A stretch of DNA of 52,357 nucleotides from Acanthamoeba lenticulata (Eukaryota; Discosea; Longamoebia; Acanthamoebidae). The translations under genes were made by a program, and so were the position numbers. The stretch is taken from NCBI GenBank assembly GCA_002179805.1, contig NAVB01001175.1, positions 1 through 52,357 on the forward strand. Reading direction: 5' to 3'. Shown here piece after piece: positions 1 to 14,898 of this stretch (position 1 is the stretch's first letter; every line of letters begins with the position of its first letter). Below the pieces are notes generated by a model that was not told the DNA's origin, made no database searches, and worked only from the letters and a program-made list of their open reading frames with translations.

Positions 1-3000
1 AGAAAGTCTGTAAAGACCAGCAGAGCGTACCGGGCGTAGAGCTCTTGGAGGCTCGTGAGAGACCAGAGGGCCGACGGCAAGCCAAGGGCCGCGAGGTGCG
101 GGTTGTGGGAGAGGTGGAGCACGCGGAGCTTGGCCAACCGCTCGATCTCAGGCGGGAGAGACACCAGGTCGCAGCTGGCGAGGTTGAGCTCTTCGAGCTG
201 CGAAAGCTCGCCCATCCACACCGCGTCGGCCTTGTCCAGCTCGAGGCCCAGCTCGCGGTTGCCCGCCAGGTTCAAGTAGCGCAGCGGGAGCTTGCCCATG
301 CGCGACGACACGGCCTGCAGCTCGTTGTGCGATGCGTCGAGGTGCGTGAGCGCGCGCAGCCGGCGGAAGGGCAGAGCCGACAAGCTGGACAGGTGGTTGT
401 GCGAGAGGTCGAGGTGCGTCAGGCGCGCGCATTGGGCGAGCGCGTCGGTGAGCGGCGCAGGCAGGCACGTGAGCAGGTTGTGCGAGAGGACGAGTTTCTC
501 GAGGTTCGCGAGGAACGGCGCGGCGGACAAGTCCGGCGGCAGGATGCTCAGGAAATTGTGGGACAAATTCAACGACGTGAGGTTCGCCCAGAACGAGGGC
601 TCCACCACAACCGCCGGGAGCGCGGCCAGACCACGTTGCGACAAGTCGAGGCTCTGCACAGCAGGCGCTTCGCCCAAAGTCTTTTGCTGCAGCTCCGCCA
701 GCGCTTGCTCGTAGGGCGCGAGACACGCCCACCGCAAGTAATACGCTATTGGGTCGAGTTTGTGCCGTTGTGACGGGTGGGGAATCGTCAGGTTAAGCGA
801 CCTTCAAAACGCAGCGTGAGGGCCAGAGAGAGGAGCCGTTACCGGTCCACAGTTTGACAGAGTTGGGCTGCGGGAGAAGGAAGCCTCGCTGGGCAGCGTC
901 GTGGCGGTCGTAGAGGCCATGCCCAAACTGCCACGAGAAGGCCTCCACGTGTGTCCACACCGACACGGTCTCGGCCGGGAGTTGCAGTTTGCCTCCTGTC
1001 ATGCGAAAAGTCCCAATCACACAAGTCATTTTTGATTGAGCAGTGGCGACGATGATCATGGCGACGACAGCACAAATCACCTACGATCGTGGCTGTGAGG
1101 GCGGGGATAGAGACGCACCCGATCCGCGCTCGGATTGCGAGTTGGCGAGAAAAGTGCCGAAGCGCCCGCTGTAGACAGACTCGAGCAGAAAGAAGAGCAG
1201 CGACGTATCAAACTCAAACGCCGCCGGCGCACTGTCCCATAGCTGCCAGACTGGCAAAGCACGATTGGTGTTGTCGTTGTTGTGAGCAAAGAGAGCCGAG
1301 AGCCCACAAGGTTGGCGCGAAGAGAGGAGAAGAGCGTGAGGGCTCCACGTACCAGCATCGATGAACTGCACGAAAAGGTGCGAATGCTGCTTCGGTTGAG
1401 GTCTTTCCTTGTGCTGCTGCCGCCAATCATGCGCTGTTCATCATACAGAGAACACGTGTCGTGAGCGCAAGGGAAGGGAGCCGTTCCGCTTTCGGTGCAC
1501 GTACGGTACGCCATCCACTCCTTCTCGATCAGCAGGCAGAACCCAGAAGTCGTGCGGTAGTAGGCATCGACACACAACTATTTATCCAACAGATAAATGA
1601 TTAACAAAAATCAATTATTATTATTATTATACATTTAATAGAAATAAAAGAAATAGAAAATGAAAAAGGGCAGAGGCGAACCTGGACAAGGCTGGTCACG
1701 ACAGGCACGGCGTCGTTGAGTTCAATGCTCTGGACGACAACTGGATTGCCCGTGCTGATGAGTTTCACGATCTCGAGCGTCGCCTGCAGCAACATCCGCA
1801 CGCTGGCGAGCCACTGCGTCCCATGAACGCCAGCGACCCACTCGGCCTGCTTGCTGGTCGAGAACTCGGCGCCGGTCTCGACCAAAGGCACCAACTCGGC
1901 CAGCTTCCGCAGTCCCCGCTCCACGGCCGTCGGCGCCACCAGCGACGCCGTGTGGTACGTCACCACGCCGCTCGCTGCACGGCAGGGAGGAGGAATGCGA
2001 CTGTCAGCGCACGTGAAGACCTCACCAAAGGAGAAAGTCAAAAGGCGGCAGCGCACTCGTTTTGGTCTCCTTTGGGTCATCGCGAGCCGGGGCGGCCACG
2101 AGGTTGTAGACGTGGAGCGCGTTGGCGCGAGGGTACATCTGCAAAATGTGCTCGAGCGCGCTGCCGCCGGACGACGGGGAGGTTGCTCTCCGGGCGCTGG
2201 GCGGCGTGTTCCAGCCCATGCCGCTCCCCCTGCCGCCTAGCCTCGGGCTACCGCTGGCGGCGGTCGCGGCGGTCGTGCTCATGGTGCACTGTGAGCCGGA
2301 CCTGGGCGAGGGGAATGACGCAGAGCCTCTGCAGGGCAGCTGCTGCTGGGACTTGGTGTGGAGCAGGATGGACGAGCGCCCGTTCGGCAGTTGGTTCGAT
2401 ACCGATCGAGTGCCGCGCAGGAGGCAGCCCTGCACTCGAGCGGAGGCGCTGCTGGCCCAGCACAACGCAAAAATCCACTCCTCCTTGGACGCCTCATTGG
2501 ACGTCGCCGCGGCGGTCCCTCCCGGGCTTGAAAGCAGCATTTCTGCACATCGTCGTCATCAGCCTTCAAGAACATGAAGAGGAGGAGGAGGAGGAGAAGG
2601 AAGTGGGACGCCACCATCGGTCAGTTGCAAGGGGACGATGAACTGGCTGGGCATGCGGGGATGCGCCCTGTAGTCTGGCTCGTTGACGTGGGTGATACGC
2701 CACTGGCCAGGATCAAGCTGCTGACGCGCAAACTCCTCGTCGACCTGGTAGAGGGGCCAACCGTGCCGCTCGGCGCGCAGCGAATACTTGTCCTTGTTCT
2801 GGAAAGCGAAGAGGCCTCTTCGCATGTTGAAAAACACGGGAGATATCAAAAAAGCTGAAACTATTAAAAAAATTCAACATAGTTTCCTACTTTTCGAAAT
2901 GAAATAATAAATTATCAGAAACCAATAAATGGGCTGGGTTGCACGACACACGTCAGCGTACTTTATCTTGGAGGGAAACAAGTGGCGCTTGAAGAGCTCG

Positions 3001-3878
3001 GCCACAGCTTCCCCGGCCTCTGCTGAAGGAAAGAGGAGCGAGATGGTGCGGAAGTCGCTGCACGTGAGCAGGTAGCCCGCCAGGCCTCGCTTCTCGTTGG
3101 GTCGCATGTGGTCCACGCGCGCCACGAGGCCCAACGGCACGGACTCGGCCTGGCCCTGGACCGTGCAGACGAGGCGATAGGTGGTGATGTGCAGCTGGCC
3201 TTGCCGGCCCTCCGTCCTGGCGTGGTACGAGATGATCACCGCGGCGTGGTGGGCCAGCAGCTGTTCGCCCCGCATCAGCCGCCACCCCTGGCTGGCCACG
3301 ATCTCGGGCTGGCCCTGGATGGCTTCCGCCACATCACCTTTCCATGGAGGAGGCATCCATCGGTCACCTGAGCTCATGTGCAAGTGGGAGCATGTGGGGA
3401 GGGAGTAGAGCTCATACCTACACCAGAAGGTGAAACAGAAGAGGAAGAAGAAAACTGGCTTCGAGCCGAGTTCAGTGCGTTCACCCATCGCTGCGCTTCG
3501 CCTTTCGAGTGAGCCGCGAGAGTATAGGTGCGACCATCGGTCACTTCCACTTCGATTAGTGGCTTTCTACCCTTGCCACCGAGCCGCAACTCGAGTCGAT
3601 GTATCTCTTGGAGTCCGATAACCCCCTTTGGTGCCGTCTCTTTAACAGTTCATGTTGTTTCACCACAGCAGCGTTCCCCCCCCCCGAAACCGCAACACCA
3701 TCTTCATGAGTGACGCGGGAGGGAAAACGGTAGCAAAGGAAAGGATTAAAAAGGGCCTCGGCGTACCGCCTTTTCGCTTGAAGTAGGCGAGCGTGGCTGT
3801 GGAGAGGACGAAATAGCGATTCTGCCATCGCTTTACGAGCACTGTGCTGGGTGACAGCTTCTGGAGTGGGCCCTCCAT
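1..3878 (-). CDS. PH-GRAM-myotubularin (inactive)-LRR protein, 3' end beyond window
   Basis: Runs right to left and leaves the window at base 1. Exons read: 3878-3767, 3639-3418, 3367-2962, 2817-2615, 2542-2057, 1974-1682, 1577-1505, 1433-1353, 1250-1119, 995-843, 745 to about 31. The first two encode a PH domain (KRWQNRYFVL, YFKRKG). Next is a GRAM/PH-G domain (ITTYRLVCTV, GLVARVDH, DFRTISLLFP). A myotubularin-type phosphatase fold follows (EFARQQLDPGQWRITHVNEP, HGTQWLASV, AYYRTTSGFCLLIEKEW, FVQFIDAVWQLW, SVYSGRFGTFLANS, TVSVWTHVEAF). The C-terminus holds at least six leucine-rich repeats (LTHLDLSHNHLSSL, LEELNLASCDLVSLPPEIERL). Active myotubularins remove the 3-phosphate of PI3P and PI(3,5)P2 using a Cys-x5-Arg loop. 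Here the loop (about 1741-1703) reads VVVQSIELNDAVPVV with no Cys or Arg, so I infer a pseudophosphatase scaffold at endosomal membranes. The start ATG at 3878 is the least certain point. Confidence 0.85.
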
Positions 3879-4576
3879 GACCACACTCGCCCCCTGCGCA
3901 AATCGAGACGACAAACGCGAACACCACCACGAAAAAGAGGTCATCACTTAACTGTGCTCACCCTACCCTCCATCCAACCCTAGAAACTTCTAAGCCAAGA
4001 TGAAGTAGTTTACAGCGGATCGAGCGGCCATCTCCTTGCTGGGACTGTCACGAAGAGAAGAGAAACTGTAATTCTCTCCTTGGGCTCCGCGGGTATTACC
4101 CGGAGCTGACAGCCCGTTGGCGTATTTTGAGCCGGAGATACCGGTCGTTGCTGTGATTAATTTGGTCGTTAACTTAAACTGTAGTTCCCGAGCTCTCGGT
4201 CGGGAAGGGAACAAGTGGAGTGACGCGTGTGACTGGTCTTGTCGCCTTCCCGTTCGCCAGCGTGAGTCCGTCACGCCTTGCTGCCGTTTCACCACCGAAA
4301 GCTCATGGTGGGGTGCGCCGTTGTTGGGGTCGTGGTACCGGCGTCGTGGACAGAGAAGCATATGAAAAGGTCGCAACGGCCCAACAGTGGGCATGGGTAC
4401 GCAGGTCCCTTGTGACCGACCGCAGCAGTCGCGATATATCCTTTTATTACTGTGGCACTGCTCCCTTTTATTGAACTTGGAAGAGCGCAGCAGGTGGTCC
4501 AGTATTGTTTTTTCGATAAGAAATTAAATTTAGAATCAAACAACAGCGGCGATCCTTCCTTGTACACACGTAGGCC
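3879..4576. other. Intergenic region with hairpin-rich stretch
   Basis: No convincing coding exon on either strand. It separates the 5' end of the PH-myotubularin gene from the 3' end of the condensin gene, both on the minus strand, so it should hold the promoter of the former. Short GC-rich inverted repeats cluster at about 4078-4106 (CTCCGCGGG facing ACCCGGAG, inside GGGCT and AGCCC) and 4185-4208 (TTCCCGA facing TCGGGAA). I cannot match them to a known RNA family. Confidence 0.4.
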
Positions 4577-7500
4577 TCACTTTCTCCGCCCCCGCCCGGC
4601 AGATGTCGTGGCGCCACGGGACCGAGCCCCTCGACCTCTTGCCGCTTTGCTTGTTGGCTTCTTCTTTGCCGTTGTCTTCTTCTTTTGACTGTTGTTCTTA
4701 CTCGCCGCTCTGCTCTCCTCCTCGCCATCGTCTACACTGTCGTCGTCTTCTTCTTCTTCGTCCATGAGGCTCACCTCTCCTTCGTCAAGACTGCCGTCCT
4801 CTTCGTTCTGCTTGGTTGTTCCCTTCCTGCCCTTTTGAGTCCGGCCATCGTCCTCCTCAGTGCTCATCACTGCTTCCTCTTCTTCTTCTTCCTCCTCCTC
4901 CTCTTCGTCATCCTCGCTTGCTTTGTTCTTCTTCGTCTTGGTTTTGTTGTCGTTTCGCTTCCGCTTCTGCGTCGCCTTCTTCGACTTCCTGCTCGTCGTC
5001 GTCGTGGTACTGCCGCCCTCCTGCTGGCTGGGGTGGTGCTCCTCGCTTTCGTCGCCTTCACCAGGCTTCTTCTTGACGACGGCAATGTTGATGTTGTTGT
5101 TCGTCTCGAACGTCACCAGCGTCGACGACAGCAGCTTGAGGCTGAACGAGCCCTTGATGTGCATCCTGTTCCACCAAGCCAGCCCCAACAAACATCACCA
5201 CCCCATCAACATGAAGAAGATGTAGAAAACAACCGAAGCAACTGGGGCTGCGGCGGAAAGAAGTGGCGAACCGTTCATCTTCGTCCTCGACGTCAGCGCC
5301 GTACTCGTGCTCGGGGATGATCTCCACGTTGCCGTGGTTGGCCAGCTGTTCGTTTGCGACGAACAATGTTAGCACCAGCATTTAAACATCTGGAAGTGAG
5401 AGCAAAAATCTTATGATACCTGAAGGGTGGCAGCAAAGAGGCGGCAGATCTCGGAAGTGCCTTCCTCCCCCTCCACGAGGGTCTCGAACGTAGAGACCGG
5501 CCGTTGCTTTTCCTGGTAATGATGAAATCCAGCTTGAGTAGGCAGAAAGATGATAAGAACGAAGAAATTGAGGAGAAAGCTGAGAGGTACGGGCGCCCGG
5601 AAGCGAGTGATGACGCTCTCGCCATAGGAGTGGATATCGAATGGCTTGGCCTCTTCCTGCCGACTGAGAATGGGCTCTAGCTTCGCCCGCCAGTCGGCCA
5701 CCCTGTGTGTCTCAACGCGCGTGAGTCGACGATAACGGTGATAGCGATGAGGCAAGGTAATGGCACCGTAGGGTGAGGGCGGTTTCGACGGCAAAGGCCT
5801 TGGCCGAGGAGAGATAGGTGTCGATGTGCTTGCGACACAGATCCTCGTAGCTCTGGATGATCTGCCCCTCCTCCAGCTGGGGGAAGGCTGTGTGGGCACA
5901 GACGTCTCAGGTCAGAAGACAAAAAGCTGAGATTATAACAGAGCTCAAATCAGGTCAAGTACCGTCCGGCCCCAACTGGCCATCGGCGGCGTGGCGGTGG
6001 ACGGCCTGTTCGTCAAAGGCCATGGGCTCAGCATTCCAGCCCATGTCGTCCTCGTCGCTCGAGAGATCGCCCTCTTCGCCCTCCAGGCCCGGCATAGGTA
6101 GGCCCGACGTCGACGCAATCGCAGCTTGTATGTGGCTCGGCTGTGTGTGCGTTAGCGGTGTATTGTATATTAGTGAGATGTGTGTGTAGTGGTGCAGAGC
6201 CATCGCCATTCGCGCAGGAACGGACCTCGAGTTCGGTGGCGTTGGCAGCGAGCGCCTCAATGGCGTCGAGCACGGCGGGCTCCTCGACATACTCGACCCC
6301 GAGCTCCTCGGTCGACAAGTCATCCATGACCACTTCATCATAGGCCATGCACAAAGTCAGCCTACTGTTTAGGATCGGATGGAGGAAGACTAGGCAAGCG
6401 TACCTCCGACCGGCGCATTGGCGGCGCCCTTGCGCTTGCCGGCGCGCAGATCCTTGCCTTGCTTGCGTTCCTTGACTCGCCGCTTCATCTCCTTGAGGTA
6501 AAGGTAGTTGAACTCAGGCAGGTATGGACCCTTGACCTTGAACAGGCTGCCGTGGGTGTCGGCATCGCCCTTCTTCAGCAGTGTCGCTTCACCATCCTCA
6601 TCTTCCTTCTTGGTCGCGTCTTTGCCCTTGCCCTTGGTCTTACCCTTGGTCGCCTGCGCCTCAGTGGCAAGCGAGACCGGCACACGGTATGTCTTGCCCT
6701 TCTTGAACGGCGCAGGTCTGTACGACGCAGCTGCGGTGAGCGCAAGAAAGCCTTAAGGCATGTGGGCGAGTGAGTAGGGAGAGCCACGTACCGGACGCCT
6801 TGATTGCTGTGAGGGTCCATCGTCGCCCACAGATTGAAAAGCCGCTCACGGATGGCGTTCTCATCCTCCTCGGCGGCACCCTCCGCCACGCCACGCTTGC
6901 CTCGGGTCGCTCGGGTGGCAGCATTAGCAAGCGTGGCCTCCACCTGCTGTTGGTCGCCCTTCGCGGCCTCGTCGGACTTGGACTTGTCGTGCTGATCACC
7001 GCCTGGTCTCACCTCCAGTCCGCCGAGTCTGCTACGCTCTTCCTCTTCCTCCTTTTCTTCCTCTTCCCGCTGCTTCTTCTGTTTGGCGGCTTCGTCGTCT
7101 TCGTTTTCTTCACCCTTTTTCTCCTTTTCCACTCCATCCTTGTCCTTGTCCGATTCGCCGTCCTTGGATTTGTCCTTGCCCTCGGCGTCAATGTCCTCGT
7201 TGTCCTCGTCATCGCTCGAGTCCAGACTGCGGTCCAGATTGCCGAGTGTTGGGTGTGCATCTGCCAGCGAACGAAGTCGTTGCGATGTGAGTCAACACTG
7301 TTTCATGCTAGCGCCGCCAGCGAGAAGAGGAACTCTTCTGTACCGAGGAGCCGGTCGCCGCCGAGGGATACGCTACGGTGGGAGTGGTCGGGAGGTGCTG
7401 GCGTCTTGAATGTGTCGTCGCGGAGCCGCCGCTCGTCTTCCAGCAGAAGAGCGCCCGAACTGTGGACGGCGCAAGTGTTCATCTGGTTTGTTCACCGCCA

Positions 7501-8335
7501 AATCGGGAGAGAACGTCAGACAATCCCGGAGAGGAAGAGAAAGAGAGATATAGAGGTTACGCGGAAGTCAGTCTTCTTGGTTCCGTCTGACGTGTTGTCA
7601 TCGGCGTTGAGCGACATCAACGCCAGGGGGGCCGAGCCGCGTGTGAGACTTATGCGCAGCCGATTGGTGTCTGCCGCGCCGCATCATGGCGTGAGCGACT
7701 GTGTCCAAGAGAACGTAAGCAAGCGAAAACAAGGCAGGTGTACCACCAGACTCGTCAAGATCGATGTTTTCCGCCTCCTGCAGGTCGTCCAGAGTGAGGA
7801 ATTCGGCCTCTTGTTCGCGAAAGTCATTTTCTGGGTCATCGTCATCAACAGCGCCGTCCTCCAGGGCGCCGTCGTTGTTATTGTCCTTCTTCTGGTTCTT
7901 CTTTTTCTTCTCAATGAGAAAGTCGAGTGTCTGGTAGAGGAGCGTGTAGAGGTATTCGACTTTCTTGCTGTAGATGATAGTCGAGCCCTGAATCAGCAGC
8001 GCGGCTGGGCGAGGAAGAACGTTAAGCGACTACAACGTTAAAAAAAAAAATACATTTGCAAATACAATTGAAATGGATAAGCAGCCCTACCTTCCGCAAA
8101 ATTGAGGCTTTTCCCTATGCCATCAAATGAAAAGGTGATTGATTCGAGTTCGTGCAAGTATTCTTCAAGCTCGCTCGCAATATCGATGTTCCAATTGTCG
8201 GCCAAGTTCCTAAAAGCAAGTGAAAGGCGGTCAACTTCGCCCTCTTTTGTGATGCGTGCCCTGGTTGTGTACGCACCGAAGAGGCTGCAATAAATGAGCA
8301 AAACGGCTCTCGACTTCGTCGTGTTCGTCATCCAT
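4577..8335 (-). CDS. NCAPH2: Condensin-2 complex subunit H2 (CAP-H2 kleisin)
   Basis: Kleisin subunit of condensin II, which links SMC2-SMC4 to the HEAT subunits and compacts chromosomes in the nucleus. Exons read: 8335-8277, 8209-8091, 8004-7747, 7670-7561, 7482-7344, 7260-6792, 6717-6404, 6332-6226, 6140-5963, 5887-5767, 5702-5591, 5512-5420, 5345-5272, 5165-4577. The N-terminal CNDH2 block is clear ([56 protein letters not shown]), then [10 protein letters not shown] and [17 protein letters not shown]. The middle is charged and ends in a short conserved TMDPHSN and [12 protein letters not shown]. The C-terminal winged-helix block has [47 protein letters not shown] and [13 protein letters not shown]. 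After it comes an unusual tail of roughly 140 residues, first acidic then Lys/Arg/Gly-rich, possibly DNA-binding. E2F-like sites lie about 130-160 bases upstream. Confidence 0.92.
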
Positions 8336-8466
8336 TACTTCAACAAATTGGTTTTGCCGGGAAACGCAGAAGATCCAATCAACTGCGTTTTGTGATGGAT
8401 GGCCTTGAGCAACTCTTCCCCTCTCTCGTCGCTTTTTGTGCGATGTCTCTCTTGCCTGCTTTTGTT

Positions 8467-8498
8467 TTTGGCGCGAACGGTCTCTCGGTGTTCCCGCC
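8467..8498. promoter_or_regulatory. Two E2F/DP-like sites upstream of the condensin H2 gene
   Basis: TTTGGCGCGAA at 8467-8477 matches the E2F consensus TTTSSCGC, and TTCCCGCC at 8491-8498 is a second core (GGCGGGAA) in the opposite orientation. Both lie 130-165 bases before the minus-strand start codon at 8335. E2F/DP factors drive G1/S and mitotic genes in most eukaryotes, which would fit a condensin subunit. Binding is inferred from the motif only. Confidence 0.5.
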
Positions 8499-8817
8499 AT
8501 TTCCTGCCACAATAACTGCGCTCTTGGCGGCGGAGAAGCATTTAGCCGGAAACGAGCACTACGAGTGTTGTAATCTCTGCAGTAAAAGAAGGCCCTCACG
8601 ATTTGTACTTGGGACCATGTATGACCTTGTGCAATTTAATGGCGCCGATAGCGACCACAGGACCTTCTTGAAGATAGCTGTCAGCCGCATTCTACGCTGA
8701 TGGTTATAATAAGAAGGGAACATCTTATTCCTTCTTCTTCATCTTCCACACGAGGGAGTGAAGGGTCGTACTTGCAGCTGTATTTCTTTTTGTGAGGAGA
8801 ATGAGGGCTGGTGCGAT

Positions 8818-9844
8818 TTAGGATGACTTGAGGCTCGCGAGGCGCTGGTGGATGGCCCTACGGGTGTCCTCTGCAAAGAAGAGGTCTACAAAGGCACGAT
8901 CGTCGTCTCCCGCCCGGCGCTCGCGCTCATAGCGCTCGATGACTGGGCGCTGGATGGTGCGCTTGACCGTCACGAACGCGCGGAGGCTATGATGAGCCAC
9001 CCGTGCCCGCGCAAACGCGATGGCGCCCACCACCGGGTCGGTTCCGGCAGGGAGGAGGCCATCGACGATGCCGTGGCGGCGGTGCGCCTCGTCAAGGCTC
9101 ACAAGCTCGCCGCTCTGAGCCAGCTCGTAGAGCGTCGGACGCGTTGCAGCGACATGGTGCAGCACAGCCCACGGCCCGCTAGGGAAAGGCATACCGAGCT
9201 GCACCTCATTCACCCCAAACCAAGCCTTGCCTTTACGCCCAGCAATCGTTATCGTTAAAGCAATCACTACAAATGAAAAAATCAAACAAAACAACAAACC
9301 TGGAGCGACAGCAACGCGGTAGTCAGTCGAGAGGGCGAGGAGGGCGCCGCCGGCGATGGCGTGGCTGTTGACCGCCGCTACAGTAGGACAGTTGAGAGTC
9401 AACAGCCGCACGTAGGACGCGTTCAGCCTGACCCGACCCAACAAGGTTGATGTGTGATTGCAGGTGTCACGAACAATCGAAACAGGGCTTGTCCAGGAGG
9501 ACGGACCGGTCGATGAAGTGGGTGAGCTCGTCACGAGACATGGCCAGCACAGTCTTGAGGTCGAGGCCCGCGCTGAAGGTCTTTTCTGTTTGTTGGTGCC
9601 GGTTAGAGCAAACCGAACTGGCAAGAGAGAAGCTAGATGACCATGTACCTGACGCTGAGGCCAATACAACAGGTAGCGGATGGTCTGTCGTGGCGTTCTC
9701 GTGCTCAAGCTGTGCCAGCGTAGCGTCAAGCTGGTCGAGGAACTGAGGGTTGATGCAGTTGACGACATTGGCTGCCATGCGCACCACCCGCACGGAGCCG
9801 GCTTCTCCATGGTGTGCCTCAATCGCCCACCCACCATATAACCT
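8818..9844 (-). CDS. Enoyl-CoA hydratase/isomerase (crotonase) family protein
   Basis: Crotonase-fold enzyme, most like Delta3,Delta2-enoyl-CoA isomerases that handle unsaturated fatty acids in beta-oxidation. Exons read: about 9844-9649, 9585-9507, 9427-9300, 9230-8818. Conserved blocks: VVRMAANVVNCINPQFLDQL, VLASASEKTFSAGLDL (oxyanion-hole strand), CPTVAAVNSHAIAGGALL (second oxyanion-hole Gly region), and WFGVNEVQLGMPFP, whose Glu in NEVQLG aligns with the catalytic Glu of the isomerase branch. The C-terminus SLKSS is not a clear PTS1 signal, so the compartment is open. The 5' end is unresolved: reading back in frame from WAIEAHHGEAG meets a TAG at 9847-9845, and a possible ATG at 9892 lies beyond it and a run of ten G. 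Either a short upstream exon splices after that TAG or the start differs. Confidence 0.82.
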
Positions 9845-10453
9845 CTACGCCTCCCCCCCCCCGAATTCGGTCATTTCAGCCAGGGCTGCCATGACTCTTA
9901 TATCATATGGGCATAGCGCTGTACACGGGCAGACACACTGCCGAGGCGGCGAGCTCCCACAGGACAAAAAGGAAAAAGGCGTGCTGCTCGGTGCATCTGT
10001 TGGGTCTGTGTGGAAACAAGAAAGCGGACGAATTTTGCAAACCAAACTTGTTATTTTTATTTTTCTTCATTATTTGAATTTTTTACGAGCTACCCACACT
10101 ATGATGCACGGGCTGCACGGGCTGAATGAAGCAGCCTTGCGCCACTGACCCCCCCCTCTTTTCTCAACTCATGAGCCCCTGCAATGAATGGTCTCCTTGA
10201 CTGCTGCTGGCGGCTGGTTTGACAAGCGGCGGACCAGATCTAAGAGAAACAGTGTAGAAAAGAAGACAAGTGAACATGGAGTGACATCTTTCTGGACCTT
10301 GCTACGCAGAGAAAGCCGCACAACAACATTGAAACATCAGCAGCCATATTTGCCCTACATCAGTGACACGTCGTCTACCAACAGTCAAGAAGGTACAGCT
10401 CGACTCAGTGCATTGTGCATGGGACTTAATGTGGTGTACACAGCACGCTCGTG
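9845..10453. other. Divergent intergenic region between crotonase and PEP synthase genes
   Basis: Head-to-head spacer that should carry both promoters. It contains a run of ten C at 9853-9862 and an AT-rich stretch at about 10045-10085. I see no convincing gene. An ATG at 9892 (minus) opens 15 codons in frame with the crotonase before a TAG. Confidence 0.4.
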
Positions 10454-14369
<3,916 letters not shown>

Positions 14370-14673
14370 AAAGCGGCAGAAAGCCCGAAAAGAAGGACAA
14401 CTTTTCACCTTCTTCTGCTTCTCTGGACGGTTGTAGTAACGTGATAGTCTCCGACGTCATGGTCGAGGCTTGGCGGTTCCGAGGCAACTGCGGGGAAAGG
14501 AGCCCGACATTGCTCCTTTGGCGCCCGCCGCAGCAGAGCAAGAACTCCGAGGTCGAGACTGCTTTTCTGAAGTAGGCCAATCTCCTGCTTTTTGTTGCCC
14601 CAAGGGGAGCGTGCCGCAACAATGCCGCAGAAATGTCGCAGTGGTGACTGTCAAGATGTTGCCTCAACACGCT

Positions 14674-14680
14674 TATAAAA
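14674..14680 (+). promoter_or_regulatory. TATA box upstream of a short ORF
   Basis: TATAAAA at 14674-14680, about 105 bases before the ATG at 14785. The stretch between is A- and C-rich without internal ATG until the ORF, like a 5' leader. It is the best TATA match I noticed in the intergenic regions. Confidence 0.5.
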
Positions 14681-14784
14681 ACCTGGCCCAGTCGCTTTGC
14701 TTGCCAACTCAACTTCGCTTCAGCGCGTCTTCTCAACAACAAAGCACACCTCAGCACAGAAAACAACTTACGCATAAAAACAAC

Positions 14785-14898
14785 ATGTTCGGCACCTCGG
14801 TCATCCCTGTTCCCGCTATCCACGCCTTCCTCGTGTTCCTCATCATGATGCTCTTCGCGCCTCTCTTCACCGCCTCCGTCCGCGCCATCGGCCTCTGA
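14785..14898 (+). CDS. Possible 37-residue hydrophobic peptide
   Basis: Unrecognised. An intronless ORF of 37 codons begins MFGTSVIPVPAIHAFLV and ends SVRAIGL. Its centre is almost wholly hydrophobic (HAFLVFLIMMLFAPLF), consistent with one membrane helix or an uncleaved signal anchor. It is the first ATG after a leader that starts near a strong TATA box, and codon third positions are mostly C or G, as in neighbouring genes. No known family is claimed. It could also be a short upstream ORF or chance reading frame in a non-coding transcript. Confidence 0.4.
   Translation: MFGTSVIPVPAIHAFLVFLIMMLFAPLFTASVRAIGL

Noticed and set aside
148..732. Minus-strand frame rich in Ala/Arg/Pro
   Set aside because: It is one frame off the leucine-rich repeat frame of the same strand, which joins in phase to the myotubularin exon.
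6770..8041. Plus-strand open frame of 423 codons
   Set aside because: It lies antisense to condensin H2 exons with clear family motifs and even spans their introns; its content is Leu/Phe/Val runs mirrored from Glu/Lys-rich coding sequence.
9310..9837. N-terminal half of a 339-codon minus frame ending in the crotonase exons
   Set aside because: Before 9427 the true protein is in a different frame (EKTFSAGLDL, ANVVNCINPQFL); the continuous frame only looks long because introns happen to be open.
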